Source: Physella acuta (taxonomy: Eukaryota > Mollusca > Gastropoda > Physidae). Taken from it: 64,000 nt of DNA. Where the stretch lies: assembly GCF_028476545.1 (NCBI RefSeq), contig NW_026733084.1:1-64000 (forward strand), read 5' to 3'. The notes below the pieces were generated by a model. That model ran no database searches. It saw only the letters and a program-made list of their open reading frames with translations, and had not been told where the DNA came from. Positions 25,001-41,755 of this stretch are shown here, one piece after another. Position 1 is the first letter of the stretch, and the number at the start of each line of letters is the position of its first letter. A program made the position numbers and the translations under genes.

Positions 25001-28000
25001 TGACTAGTAGGGCATGATGAAACAACGGCCTGAGGGCGCCGTGTAGAGTGTAGTTTCGCTAAATGTAAATTAATCAGCCCGGCCGCAGATCAATCGCCAA
25101 GTCTTAAAATGGTTGGATGTGAAAAGCATACTACTTACAAATTACTTCTGAATAATCACATCACACAAAATAATCCCAAAGAAAGCACAAAATAAAATCC
25201 TTTAGAAAAGCATCACCATGAAATTTGAAAACCACAGTTTATCAACCTTAACCAGCCATCTTTGGCTCGATCTAGAGGTCATTCTTTAGCCTACACATGT
25301 GTCTTGTCAACCAATTTAGTTTCTGATGGTACACGACATTTAGATCAATATAATATAACAAACTAACAGAATTCTAACATTATATCCATCTAATCCCAAT
25401 ATTGAAACAGAATTTGAAGCACAATGATCTAACGAATAAATCCAACTCTATGCGAGTGTCGCAGCTTTAGTCCTGGATACAACCATAGTGTGTAGTCGTG
25501 TTGTGAGTAAATTTGCACGAGATACAACACCGACCTAGACCTTCCTGGTGTGTATGGCCCCAAAGTTAAGGGCTGCGAGTAGGGGAGGGCAATTTAACAC
25601 CAGAACAGTTTTTTTTCAATAGTTATGTCATCAGTAGTTCACGCATCCTAACGGGGTTGAAAGTGTAACTTTAAATTGAACTAGGTGAGAGGAGGAGGGC
25701 GAGGTCATTTAAACAACGGAGCTATAATTCTAGTAGAAGAATACTGGGAAATCATAGCTTGAAGTTTGAAGCCGGCATTTCATTTTTTTCATTGTTATTG
25801 AGTACAGCCATTTAATGCACGACTAGGCTTCTCATTATGAAATCTAAAAATGTAGTTGTGCTATCATGCAAAAGTAGCCTAATAGGTCTTGTTTATTTAA
25901 ATGCAGATCCCGTTAGCCTAAAAATATTTGGATACACATTTTAGTTATATCGTAATGAATAATGTTATAATACAATGCATATATTCTGGCAGTCCTTCAA
26001 GTTTTTGGACAATCCATAACTTGTATTTCAAATTTATAATGAGCGGGATGCACTCGATGTTTTAAGTGCTACATTTGGTAGCTGTTACTTTGTGCATGAC
26101 AGCATCCCAATAGTTCACTGTTAATAATGTAAACTGAGCTTGACGAGATTCCCATCGCGAAGCAATCGTACGATAGACCCAGCAAGCATCACTCGTTAAA
26201 TTCGACCTCATAGCTATACCAGTCCTAGATTTTCATTAAGCCTTTAAACGCCTAGTTCTTGGTTTTTAAAAAAAAAGTGTCCCCCCCCCCCTCCCCGCTT
26301 GCGCAGACGTCATCATAGGCCAATACCATGTTGCGATTTTTTTTAAACGGATATAACACACACCCCTCTCCCCCTCACAGCAAACGCCAACAACGTCACC
26401 GAAGGCCCAAGGCCAATAACACGCACCGCGGTGGATTTTTTCTTCAATGAGTATATACCCTACCCACCTGCCGCCTTACAGCATACCGCACGTCTCTACG
26501 AACGGGGTTAAAAGTTTAACTTTAAGTTCAAGAAGGGGAGAGGGTGGTATTGAAACAACGAAGCTGTTTCTTTATAGTACAAATACATAGTTAAAAAAAT
26601 TATACTTACCGTAACTTACCTATTGCTATAGCATCATACATAATTTTATAAATTAGCAAATTAATTAATTAATTAACTAATTAAATATATCTAATGATAA
26701 TGAAGGGAGATAGTTTATTTTGGTTAAGGCACGACACACAACACTGTGCGTGCCTGGTATGTGGCCTGACCTACTGAAAGGAGATTGTTTATATTATTGT
26801 TTTGAGTTTATATTTAACTCAATGCAACAAGCCCGCCGGTTGGTTGAGGCCACGACGGGGGGACGATCTGACCGGGATTCAAAGGGTCGACTCGAAATAT
26901 CATCCCCTGTCCTATACTAGAGATACTCACTAATTTTAAATTTCGTTATTTTTCGATTTAAACATTACCAATGGAAACTAGAGATCAATCTCTAATCAAT
27001 CAAATACTTAATTTGTTGAAAATAAACTCATTTGGAGCTTAATTACTGATTTTTATTAATTGGCCACTCCAAGCATTGCAAGCCAAATAATCCGTGACAA
27101 CCAGATCGCCTATGCTTTTCTGAAGAGACGAACTCTGCAGGGTTGACCTTGCAGCTGATTTGATTTTAGCAGAATATGCACAGTACATTTGATTTTATTA
27201 CCACATTTCTATTCGTATGGACACTGTCTTCGTCAGAATAAAAAATCACATAATGGAATTAGATCTAGATCTAGAATTTTTAAATATTTTTATTTAATTT
27301 TTTTTTAAATGGAAGGGTGTTTAAAAAGGAAAACTAAATTCAAATTAATGAAAAACATGTTCAAGAATATATAGTATAGATCTAATCTTTTTAAAGATAT
27401 TCAATCCCATGCATGTTTTATTAACTAGTGTAAGTGTTTAAGCAATGCTTAATTAGGGCAATTCATAAAATATAGCGATGTCATTGTAAAATTAATCTAA
27501 CCCTCTTCTCTCACTTGACTTGGGACAGGTGTGTTAGTTACAAAGTTTTGTCTATGCTCAGTTTAAAATGTAAAGATTTGTAAGTATTTGATTTATTTTT
27601 AAAAAACACTGCAATAGCATTCAAATTCATCAAGTTAGCGAGAAATACATTCTAAACAGCGTCACGGGCAGTGCACGTGACAGACATCTCGCTCGCTTAG
27701 TTTTGTCAACCAGAAAAGTTAGCCTATCAAATACAATTAATTAGGCCTATAAAATAAAAAGAGGCCAATCGCATTAAAATGATCGCCTGTGAGCGAAGAT
27801 ATATGCAAATTACAAACATCGCTAGCCCGCCTGCGTTCTTTTGTCAACCAGCGAGAGAAAACTCACAGCACAGTGTGCGCATGCGCTAAATCTAGTCCAA
27901 GTACTTTGTTATCCCAAGTTATAGGCCATAATTAGTATTATAGGTCTAGATTAATATAAAGTTCAAATTAAATGTATTTAATTAAGATGTGTGTCTATTT

Positions 28001-29655
28001 GATTTTTCAAATGTCAGCGCATAAAAATTAATCACCCGAGAGCGAGAATTAGGCCTATGCCTATGCATTCCAAACATCGACACAGACCACGTGTGTCAAA
28101 CGACTCGCTCGCTCGCGCTGGTTTGTCAGCGAGAGAGGCATCGCCCGCCACAGCGCGGGCACAGCACACACATGTCCTATAGTCCATGCGTACTTGGTTT
28201 ACTAAGTACTAATTAGTAATGTAAACTTAGACCCAACGCTAAAATCATTTAATTTATCTATCAGGCCTCTAAAATCGTAATAATATTAACATTATTAAGC
28301 CTAATAAATGTATCAACGAAGACCAGTGAAAATATTATAATTAGCCTAATTAAAATTTATGAAATCAATAAGAATTAAGACAAATTAATTAAGCTATAAC
28401 AAATTTGAAAACAAATAATGAGGCAACGAAGACCAGTGAAAATAATATTATAATTAGCCTAATTAAAATTTATGAAATCAATAAGAATTCAGACAAATTA
28501 ATTAAGCTATAACAAATTTGAAAACAAATAATTAGGCCTAAGTCATTAGCCTAAGTAAGCACACAAAGACCAACGCTCACTACTAGATCTAGATCTAATT
28601 CCATGGATCAACAAAAAAAAAAAAAAATAACAGATCGTTGTGGTTTAAGGGTTTTTAGAGTCATAGTATAATCCAAAAGTCAGGTGAAATATCCATAATT
28701 AGGCTTAATTAGTCTAATTACGCTAGCAAAATAAGCTGAAAAAGAGTGTCAAGTGAAAAGAAAACACAATTATATAAGCAGCGAGAGGATACTACTGTAC
28801 AGCTTCCGTAACAATAGCGATGACGTCACAATAAAAAATAACGTGCTTTCAGTGACCTTTTTGCGATGCCGATTTCTTAAAAGGCGAACATAATATTTAC
28901 AATTTTTTTTCACTAAACGATCAATCTAATAATACTCGACCTAGGCATGCAGTTTTGACACCTTAGAGACCATTATTTAAAGTTTTTGAGCTACTCAAAC
29001 TGTACCCATGTTTACGTTTGACCTTTCAATGTCGGAAGCAAAAAAAAAAAAAAAAATATCTGCCAAAAATAGCTTTGTCATCATTAGATTGCTTAAAATA
29101 CGCGAAAAAAACGCCATTTTTCGCGTGATAATTATTTTTAAAGTTAATGTGGTCTCTCGAACAGGGCAGAAAAAATTGCCCAATCGTAGGCCAAGGTGTG
29201 GTAGCCATGTTCTGGTTAGCAACCAAGGACGCTTTTAAGTTAGTGAGTCTCGCTATCCTATACCTAACCCTAATCCTAACCCTCATTCTAGCCCTAACCC
29301 TAGCCATAGGTCACTGCGCATGCGCAGAGCTATCTTTTGCCGACTAAGTGGAGACGTAGGGGAGAAAAATCTTCTTCCGAGTAGTCACTTCGTAAATTTT
29401 ATCCTGGCTACTCATCAAGTCACTTGAGTTCTTTCATAATTTAAAAAATTAAAAATAATAGGCCAAAAGTCTAAAAAATTCAATCAACTTTGAGTTGATT
29501 GAGAATGAGATTGGTCTCTTCATCTTTGAATTCTTTGAAGTTCCGATCGTACTCACTTCTTCTTTATAAGAAATAGGATCTCTTTTTATATGGTTTTGTA
29601 GTTGAGGTAAATCAGCTGCAAAGTGTATTGACTTGGCCGCCGATTTGCTGGACAT
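16025..29655 (-). CDS. SDAD1: SDA1 domain-containing protein 1 (60S ribosome biogenesis)
   Basis: Thirteen coding exons on the minus strand, in transcript order: 29655-29557, 22888-22784, 22618-22520, 22305-21933, 21411-21023, 20762-20531, 20423-20347, 20205-20073, 19772-19684, 19323-19130, 17758-17674, 17140-16982 and 16075-16025. Phases agree at every junction. The predicted protein is 694 residues; human SDAD1 is 687. Order and wording match the family: [13 protein letters not shown] at the start, [33 protein letters not shown], a Lys-rich linker, [48 protein letters not shown], and [11 protein letters not shown] near the end. Family knowledge: a nucleolar/nuclear protein needed for 60S pre-ribosome maturation and export. 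The 6.7-kb intron 1 is full of repeats. Exon 8 has two donors 6 nt apart (ends 20079 or 20073). Exon 11 has an NAGNAG acceptor. Confidence 0.94.
16213..16967. mobile_element. hAT-like MITE in the last SDAD1 intron
   Basis: Ends in inverted copies of CAGGGATGTGAC (16213-16224 and 16956-16967). The CAG...CTG ends suggest hAT, but the flanks (CTGTTTCG and GCTTGGTG) do not form a clear 8-bp duplication. The 755-bp interior is AT-rich and non-coding. Its right edge begins only 14 nt inside the intron, next to the exon-12 donor. Confidence 0.65.
17141..17300. repeat. Tandem duplication at the SDAD1 exon-12 acceptor
   Basis: Two copies of about 75 bp (GAGAATCAAATGTTTTGTCT plus about 50 further bases) lie directly upstream, in transcript sense, of the true acceptor at 17140. 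Confidence 0.8.
17530..17690 (-). repeat. Decoy donor array after SDAD1 exon 11
   Basis: On the minus strand, the true exon end GGCCACAGTCATG followed by GTAAGTTG (donor GT at 17673) is repeated downstream at about 17630 and 17582, with a shortened copy at about 17550. Units are 40-60 bp. The copies keep both the last exon bases and the GTAAGT donor. Confidence 0.85.
18100..19129 (-). repeat. 22-bp minisatellite carrying the SDAD1 exon-10 donor
   Basis: About 45 copies of a 22-bp unit, minus-strand sense GTAGGTCCAGTTTTATCTGG plus CT. The unit nearest the exon supplies the real donor GTAGGT (19129-19124) right after exon 10. Many units keep GTAGGT; others are changed to GTGGGT or CTATGGGT. 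The unit therefore equals the first 22 bases of the intron repeated for about 1 kb. Confidence 0.93.
19324..19447 (-). repeat. 30-bp repeats with decoy acceptors before SDAD1 exon 10
   Basis: About four units, minus-strand sense CTTTCAGACAAATGTTAAAA plus TGTTTTCAAC. The true junction reads AATGTTTCAG then ACAGAAG. Each upstream unit carries TTTCAG followed by ACA, so each mimics the acceptor and first exon bases. Confidence 0.85.
21432..21637. repeat. 18-bp minisatellite beside SDAD1 exon 5
   Basis: About 11 copies of GTAGAACAATGGAAGTTT with rare G/A changes. It starts about 20 nt upstream (transcript sense) of the exon-5 acceptor. The hydrophobic or Cys-rich open frames across it are artefacts. 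Confidence 0.92.
23105..23320. repeat. Dispersed repeat family A, copy 1
   Basis: Shares ordered blocks with 43776-44002: AGGTGTGTTA, TTGTAATCTTGACTAGTTTTA, GTTAGAAATTAGGGTTAG, TTCTATTAT and GACACTGGTATAAAA. Both are direct copies of a roughly 220-bp repeat with internal TTAGGG-like words. No coding capacity. Confidence 0.7.
23340..23870. repeat. Dispersed repeat family B, copy 1
   Basis: Aligns by eye to 48655-49340: GTTGA(T/C)GAGA near the start, AAGGCTACATTTCTATTTAT, CATCAAGCCTAAGTTATAAC, then AATACCTTTGAGACT at the far end. It lies in SDAD1 intron 1. Non-coding and probably a non-autonomous transposon; ends not resolved. Confidence 0.65.
24000..24490. repeat. Dispersed repeat family C with CCCTAA-like tract and NRF1-like palindromes
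   Basis: A unit beginning GCTAGCCGGAATAAGATACG at about 24005 is repeated in part from about 24353. The first copy has an internal run of degenerate CCCTAA/CCTAAT words and ends with AAATCTTCTTCCGAGTAGTC. A third, 3'-only copy is at 29265-29395. The repeat carries several TGCGCATGCG motifs. Confidence 0.75.
24526..24596. promoter_or_regulatory. Long hairpin followed by two CRE palindromes
   Basis: Perfect inverted 16-mers (GTCAGCCGCCAACCAA at 24526-24541 and its complement at 24566-24581) around a 24-nt loop that can itself pair in part (AAACGCG with CGCGTTT). TGACGTCA occurs at 24578-24585 and 24589-24596. It lies in SDAD1 intron 1 and may be part of a transposon rather than a host enhancer. 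Confidence 0.6.
27640..28190. repeat. Three diverged GC-richer repeats
   Basis: Three loosely similar blocks (about 27640-27720, 27775-27900 and 28020-28190) share AAACATCG/ACATCTCG, CTCGCTCGC, TTTGTCA and GCGAGAGA words. They look like old tandem copies of one element in SDAD1 intron 1. Ends are not resolved. Confidence 0.45.
28315..28537. repeat. Tandem duplication of about 112 bp
   Basis: Two nearly identical copies starting CAACGAAGACCAGTGAAAAT and ending AAATTTGAAAACAAATAAT, in SDAD1 intron 1. The high identity suggests a recent event. Confidence 0.9.
29265..29395. repeat. Dispersed repeat family C, 3' fragment
   Basis: Matches the second half of the 24000 copy: CCTCATTCTAGCCCTAAC, GAGCTATCTTTTGCC and AAATCTTCTTCCGAGTAGTC. 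It contains a perfect TGCGCATGCGCA palindrome, 160 bp inside SDAD1 intron 1. Confidence 0.8.
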
Positions 29656-29951
29656 TTTTGTTTTGAATCCAATCGTAACTTACAATTTTTTAAAATGTAG
29701 GCTTACAGATACACTATTATTTTCATTATAAACAAACACGCTTATTTATCGTGCTAAATTTTATCGATTACTTTAGACTGTGGACATGTTTCTATTTGCC
29801 CCTAAGCATTAGAGAGCTCTATTTCCTGTTAAAAATAATTTGTGGATAAACAAAAATCAAATATTAATAAATATAGCATCAAAATTAAACAAGAACGATT
29901 ATAAAATTATAATATTTATTGAAGTTCATCTAGAGCTGTATTACGTTAACT
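29656..29951. promoter_or_regulatory. Shared divergent promoter of SDAD1 and NUDCD2
   Basis: 296 bp between the two start codons, with the genes transcribed away from each other. AT-rich, no CpG island and no clear TATA box in a convincing position; a TTATCGATTA word sits near 29761. The spacing implies a bidirectional promoter (inference). Confidence 0.65.
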
Positions 29952-31659
29952 ATGTCTGACTTTGATGAAAGAAGTGGTGTAATCCGCTGCAAGACTGAAT
30001 GGGGATGCTGGTGGCAAACGATTGATGAAGTAACAATCGAGATCCACTCTGACACAGAGTTGAAATCAAAACAAATAGAATGCAAAACAAAAGTAAAACA
30101 CATTCAAGTAAAGATAAATGGAACAATAATTTTGGAGGTTGTCAGATTATTTTATTATTATTATTATTTATAACTAGGAGTTTTCCATATATAATATATG
30201 TCCCACATAATTATTAATTTCCCTTCAATTCAGAGTGAGAGTTTCTCACAGGCAGCCCCCCCCCCCCCCCTGTTTTAAGTGTTAAGTGAGACAAATGTCT
30301 GAAAGAAACCCTGCTTCCATGATTTCAATCAATATGGCCTAGTTAAATAAATGTAATTTCTATGCTGCCTAGATGTTTAATCACACAAATTTGAATGTTT
30401 CTGTCTGCGAGATTTGTGATTTCATAATTATTTGTATCTACTAGTGTAGTAGGATTACTGTGCTTGCTAAAGTTAATTGTTCAGTGAAACACAAAATCAG
30501 AAATGTGTTTTAGTTTTAGAATTTTGCCACCTTAGTATAGTAAGTATAAGCTAACCTCCTAAAGTTAATTGTTCAGTGAAACACAAAATCAGAAATGTGT
30601 TTTAGTTTTAGAATTTTGCCACCTTAGTATAGTAAGTATAGTATAAGCTAACCTAACACCAAGATTTCTATATTTTCATGTTTGATTCTCAAGTTTGAAA
30701 CTATTTCAGTCATTAGTTGGATATTTGTTACTGTGTTGATCAGATGGTCATATTCATGTGTAATCTTTAGGGAGATTTATATGAGGCTGTTCATGCAGAT
30801 GATACAGTATGGACATTAGGTACGTATCAGATTTGTAATTTTCTTTTAATTGTTCATGCATTTGTATTTTTAAAAAAAATTCTTTTTAATATTAATTTGT
30901 TTTGATTACTCAAAAAAAATAAAAAAATCAATGACTTATCTTACAATATATATGACTTTGGGTTGTTGTAGTACCAAATATTACAGGCTGTATAAATTAG
31001 GGAACAATGACACACATATCATGTTTTCAGTTACAGTAGTCTTAAGGATTAATAATCTTAAATGTTTCAAAAGCTTGATGGCATATTCTGTTACTATTAT
31101 CAGAACCAGTTATTAATTATGTTAGTTTTTTTCATGCTTCAGAGGACAAGCGAATGATTAGAATCTGTCTCAGTAAATCCCACAATACCGCAGCCCATTG
31201 CTGGCCATCATTGTTGGTTGGAAAGTATGCAGCAGATCCCGTCATATATGATCAAATGCAAAGAAAGTTAACTTTACAAAGATTTCAATATGAGGTAAAT
31301 ATGCTTACTAATGAAGAGAATGGAATAAACCACAGTTGTAACTGATTTCTGATTTTGAGAAAAACGGCGTCTTGTGTTTGAGATTCAATGACATTCTATT
31401 GCGAATACTTTTAAAATCCGAAATATTGCGAGGAACAAGGAGGTTATTAAGCTTTCATATTGTTATACTACATAAATAAAACATTTCAAAGAGTGGACAT
31501 CTGTGGTTTTTCCAGTGTAGTCTTCAAAATGACATATGAATAAATTTGTGAAAACAATTTGAAATGTTCTAAATATGATTTCAGAATCCAGGAATGGATT
31601 TTAGTGGCGCCTCATTGACAGGAAACTACCACGATGGCGGGCCACAACTTCCTGGCTAG
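29952..31659 (+). CDS. NUDCD2: NudC domain-containing protein 2
   Basis: Four exons: 29952-30137, 30771-30819, 31143-31294 and 31585-31659, giving 153 residues (human 157). The start MSDFDERSGV followed by a Cys/Trp-rich TEWGCWWQT stretch, and the C-terminal DQMQRKLTLQRFQYENPGMDF with GNYHDGGP, match NUDCD2 closely. A CS (p23-like) beta-sandwich domain fills about residues 12-105. Family knowledge: a co-chaperone that works with HSP90 and stabilises LIS1 and cohesin-related clients, in the cytoplasm and at centrosomes. The exon-1 donor (GAG then GTTGTC) is non-consensus but keeps frame. Intron 1 contains an 88-bp direct duplication. AATAAA at 31828-31833 is a likely polyadenylation signal. 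Downstream of the stop lie three degenerate copies of the last exon's final 45 bp. Confidence 0.95.
30465..30652. repeat. Tandem duplication in NUDCD2 intron 1
   Basis: About 88 bp (beginning CTAAAGTTAATTGTTCAGTG, ending TAAGCTAACCT) occurs twice with almost no differences. Confidence 0.9.
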
Positions 31660-31797
31660 CTAACAGGCAACTTTCTTGATGGCAGGCTTCAACTGACAGG
31701 CAACAAACTTAATTGATGGAGGGCCACAACTTCTAAGCTAGGTTCAAAGACAGGCAACTACAATGGTGGCAGGCCACAACTTCCAGTCTAGTTTACT
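31622..31797 (+). repeat. Degenerate tandem copies of the NUDCD2 coding end
   Basis: The coding tail GACAGGAAACTACCACGATG plus GCGGGCCACAACTTCCTGGCTAG is followed by three decayed copies with ACAGGCAAC, GATGG or GGTGG, GGCCACAACTTC and (two of them) a CTAG end. They lie in the 3' UTR before the AATAAA. Confidence 0.85.
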
Positions 31798-31827
31798 TTA
31801 ACAAGGTCCATCATTTTATGGTACATC

Positions 31828-31833
31828 AATAAA
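31828..31833 (+). terminator. NUDCD2 polyadenylation signal
   Basis: AATAAA 169 nt after the stop codon, in a region with no other open structure. Confidence 0.6.
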
Positions 31834-31964
31834 ACACAAGCGCCATTTTTTTAATTCTGGTTTTGATTTGTTGAATGCAGTAATACGGTGTTTAAACAAA
31901 ATAACATACCCCCTCCCTCAGGATTGAATGGAATTAATTTTGTCTTGAAATTTAAAAAAATAGT

Positions 31965-32190
31965 TACTCCAGCGATCCATGGGGCAGATGGAATAGAGTT
32001 CTACTTGGTATTTGATGGGATAATGTGGTCAGCACAGGCCAGCAACCTTTACTTTCCCTAACTAGAATCAGGTACACATTAGGGCTGGGTGGACTGAGAT
32101 CATACTGACCTTTAGTCTGGGATCCAAACTTGAGACTTGCAGGTTAGCAGTTAAGTGCTCTACCACCCAACCACACTTCTATAACTTGGT
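31965..32190 (-). mobile_element. tRNA-derived SINE, minus orientation
   Basis: Same family as 51235-51485 and the torsin-intron copies. Shared blocks in reverse orientation are GCGATCCATGGGGCAGATGG, GTGTGATCAGCAC-like, GGTACNCATTAG, GCTGGGT, and a pol III B-box-like ATCCAAACTTGAGACT. It sits between the converging NUDCD2 and TMEM144 3' ends. Confidence 0.75.
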
Positions 32191-32369
32191 TCCCATTTTA
32201 AAAATCAATCATCTTAGTCATGCTCTATTATTAGAACCCAAGCTTGGTAGCCTAAAGTCAAGAGTTCGGTACCCATGCTTGAGACAGCAGACCCCAACTA
32301 AACTGTTCCTGTATCCAAACTAAGTGGTCTAGCAGTTAACACGCTGTGAGATTTTCATCCATTCAGTCT

Positions 32370-33554
32370 AAAGAACACCACTCTGTGCCATAGATGTGTA
32401 TACATTCACAATGTTTAGAATTATTTGTAAATGGTTATCAGCAAACCTTTATCAAACAATCACAAAATGTTTCAAAATGTTTTAATAATGATAAATACAG
32501 TCATTGTTCATTGACACATACAAGACATCTTATATAGCACTCTTCAACTACTCACAACATACCTCACTACATAAGAGAGCCTTGTTCAGGCTGGATAATT
32601 ATAATATCATCTAGTTCCTGTTTCCTTAACCACTGGTTAAAGAGTTGATTAAAAATAAGGACTTTGGTAAATAGAATAAAGTTAGGAAATGGGTTACACT
32701 GATTTATATAATTAAGACTTTGGTGAAAAAATATAAAGTTTGGAAAAGGGTTGGATTAAAAATACGGACTAGGGTGAAAAAAAATAAAGTTTGAAAATAA
32801 GTTTCACTGACTGATATTGCAGTAAAAAGTTTAAAAAAATTAAAGTTTAAAAATACTTTAATTTGAGTCATTAAATATTGTATGTACAAATACATGGATT
32901 TTAATTTTTTAAAATATGGATGATAAAAAGATGGGGTTAACCTTTCAGCCAAATAACTAAACATTGATCAAGTTCTTGTAAGGTGTTACAATAAATTATG
33001 GAGTACATGGGTATGCTGAGGGAGGGGGTTCAAACACAACTCTACATGGCCTAACGTCAGGATAGCTGCAGTGGTTTATAACACGGCAATACACCTAGCA
33101 TCAGTGACAGAGGTTGTGGGTCAAGGTTACACAAGGGGAGTCATACACTTGGAGATTTTAATATACTTGTACATGAGATCATAACTAAGAGGGGGGCGGG
33201 GTTTAAAAATCTGGGTGAAATGGTGTAGGTAGATGAGACAACATTATGTTGATGAACATTATTCTTATGTAAACAATAATTTAGTCCAGTCTCAAAATGT
33301 ATTGTATACAATAATTGAGCATGAAAACAATAGTAAACTAGTATTGTACACAACAATTCAATAGATAAATTAACCCTGAATGTCCCACAGAAAATGTATT
33401 CAAACACAGGTATAAGATGCATGTTGTGGATAAGACAATGATGGAATGAAAGACAACCAAACTGTACATTATTTCATCACTTAGTCCAACAAAACTTACA
33501 CAAGTTTCTCACATAAGTTAAACATGGTGCACAGAGAATAAGCTGCTGGATACT
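32370..33554. other. Presumed TMEM144 3' UTR and spacer
   Basis: AT-rich, with short diverged repeats of GGACTTTGGTGAAAAAAATA around 32655-32800. No gene seen. Confidence 0.45.
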
Positions 33555-39496
<5,942 letters not shown>

Positions 39497-39529
39497 TTAG
39501 AAGTTCTGACAGTTGGGATCAGGTTGTCA

Positions 39530-39890
39530 AGCTAAAACATCCACCATCAAATCAGTGGTGTAGTCAGCTGAGGAAAACAAACATCCACCATCAAATTAGT
39601 GGTGTAGTCAGCTGAGGAAAACAAACATCCACCATCAAATTAGTGGTGTAGTCAGCTGAGGAAAACAAACATCCACCATCAAATTAGTGGTGTAGTCAGC
39701 TGAGGAAAACAAACATCCACCATCAAATTAGTGGTGTAGTCAGCTGAGGAAAACAAACATCCACCATCAAATCAGTGGTGTAGTCAGCTGAGGAAAACAA
39801 ACATCCACCATCAAATTAGTGGTGTAGTCAGCTGAGGAAAACAAACATCCACCATCAAATCAGTGGTGTAGTCAGCTGAGGAAAACAAAA
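39530..39890. repeat. 43-bp minisatellite upstream of TMEM144
   Basis: Eight near-perfect copies of AACATCCACCATCAAATTAG plus TGGTGTAGTCAGCTGAGGAAAAC, within 60-400 bp upstream of the TMEM144 start codon, so in its promoter, 5' leader or first intron. Confidence 0.94.
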
Positions 39891-39899
39891 TGACTGGGT

Positions 39900-41320
39900 A
39901 AATATTTACTTAAGTATGAAATAATTCACAATGTTTAATACTTGTGATGTTTTGAAACTCGTGAAGCACTATCACCTGTGTAAACTTTTCCAAACAATAA
40001 TATCTCCAGGTGTAATTTAAATTATCAATCAAAACCTAAACACAGGATTTTAAACTAGCAAACAAAATGTCTTTAATCAACTAATTATCTTTTAAATTAG
40101 CAAGTTTGTTTGGTAACCATTAAAGTAAAAAATGTTTCTTGCATGCCGTAAAAGAAACTCTGTTCAAGCAGGATTAATGTCAGATGTTTAATGAATTATG
40201 CTCAGCCACACAGTGGACTAACTAATCCAAACAAACTAGTTACAAAAGTGATTGAAGAATGTTTGCCAGCCCAGAGCCTACTGGGGGTGATAACAGCCCA
40301 GGTAAGACACTGGTCATTTACAAACAAAGAAGGGTTATCAGCTGGGCCTAGATCATTCCTGATTAGTGGACATCAGGTCCAGGGAATAAACTTTGGTATG
40401 CACATGTGACTCAGTCTCCCTGCCCCACATTCAATCCAGCTAATCCCCAGCTAATCCCCAGTAATAGAGTTCAATGGACTGTGTCAAAAGTTGAAATTTA
40501 AAAAAAAAAATAGATATAACATTCATTTACAATAACAAAATTATGATAAGATAATTTCATAGCTAGAGTGAGCTGATTAATTTGAGAAGCTGATAAAAGT
40601 AAAAAAAAATCAAGTCTCTACAGTACCATTATAAATTCCTTGTTATTGGTGATATGGATATGGCTGATCTCTTAGCTGATGTTATGGCTGATCTTCTAAC
40701 TGATGTTGTTATGGCTGATCTTCTAACTGATGTTGTTGACAAAATAGAGAGTAGCAACTGACCTGGTGACAACAGAGAGAGAGATCAACTTTTTAATGTT
40801 ATCACAACTGTGATTACATTCCTAAATATCAATGCAATGATAAACAATTTCAAGAGAAATATTTCAGTGCATACACCCTGTGACCTGCTGGCTGTATTGA
40901 TTATATTATTATTAAGGAATGAATGACAGTCAAATTAAAATTTATACATGCATGTCAGAAAGCTGGTAACATGTCTCAGACTGAATGTTCAATGTTAACC
41001 AGGAAAAAATTAAAACAACAGGGTTATGTTTACGGCTAAGTTAACCCTTGGTTTTTTAAGAAAACAGTCACAGCTTTTACTGTTAGGTACTGTAACATAT
41101 CTTCTAACAAAATTTATCTGATTATATTTTAACACATAATTTATGTTGTTTGATTTCAACATGTTCAAAGTAACTACAGTTTTTAACAGTAAGAATATTA
41201 TAGATAGCTTTTGCAGTATAAAATCTGGTTGACAATCCCCTGAAAGTCAGTTATCTGATGTTGGTATCTAGGATGTCAGATGAAAGGAATGAATCTTTTT
41301 TACACCATGTTCACATGGAA
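39900..41320. other. Intergenic, no supported gene
   Basis: AT-rich. It holds two to three copies of TTATGGCTGATCTTCTAACTGATGTTG at about 40640-40740. A 72-codon frame at 40191-40409 has no recognisable motif and no splice context. Confidence 0.45.
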
Positions 41321-41321
41321 T

Positions 41322-41462
41322 GGGGTTATCTTTGGCCACGTTGGAATTCTGATCACAAAATACCCTGGTACATATGGAGTAACTGGCTGACAAGATTACT
41401 GTTAACTAGCACAAAATACCCTGGCACATATGTAGTAACTGGCTGACAAGATTATTGTTAAA
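41322..41462. repeat. Direct duplication of about 62 bp
   Basis: Two copies of CACAAAATACCCTGGTACAT plus ATGGAGTAACTGGCTGACAAGATTA. Confidence 0.85.
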
Positions 41463-41502
41463 CAGTTGACAGGAGGCTGGCTAGATTTTGGTTACATCAT
41501 TA

Positions 41503-41755
41503 AGGGATGGCGTAGTCAAGAGGGTGAGGCATATGACTGCTAACCCAAAAGATTTGAGTTTGAGTCCTCAATTCATGTCAGTCAACCCAACTCTCCATGA
41601 AAAGCTGACTCGCCTTAAGAGTAAAGGGGGATGGGCATAATGCTGACCAATCTACCTATACATATGTAGAGGTCACTGAACCAGGGGAAATCCCCTGCCC
41701 CATGGACCATCAGCTTTGAAAGGGCACTTTACTTTTTCCCTGTTTCCTCATTAAA
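41503..41755 (+). mobile_element. tRNA-derived SINE
   Basis: The head GGGATGGCGTAGTCAAGAGG with GTGAGGCATATGACTGCTAA, then GAGTTTGAGTCCTCAATTC (B-box-like), then GGGCATAATGCTGACC and CCCCATGGACCATCAG. The same block order appears in the other SINE copies here. Confidence 0.75.

Noticed and set aside
26825-26895. tRNA-like segment with a GGTTGGTTGAGGCC and GGGATTCAAAG word
   Set aside because: No foldable cloverleaf could be drawn; at best an old SINE remnant.
40191-40409. 72-codon frame upstream of TMEM144
   Set aside because: No recognisable motif, no splice context and no partner exon.
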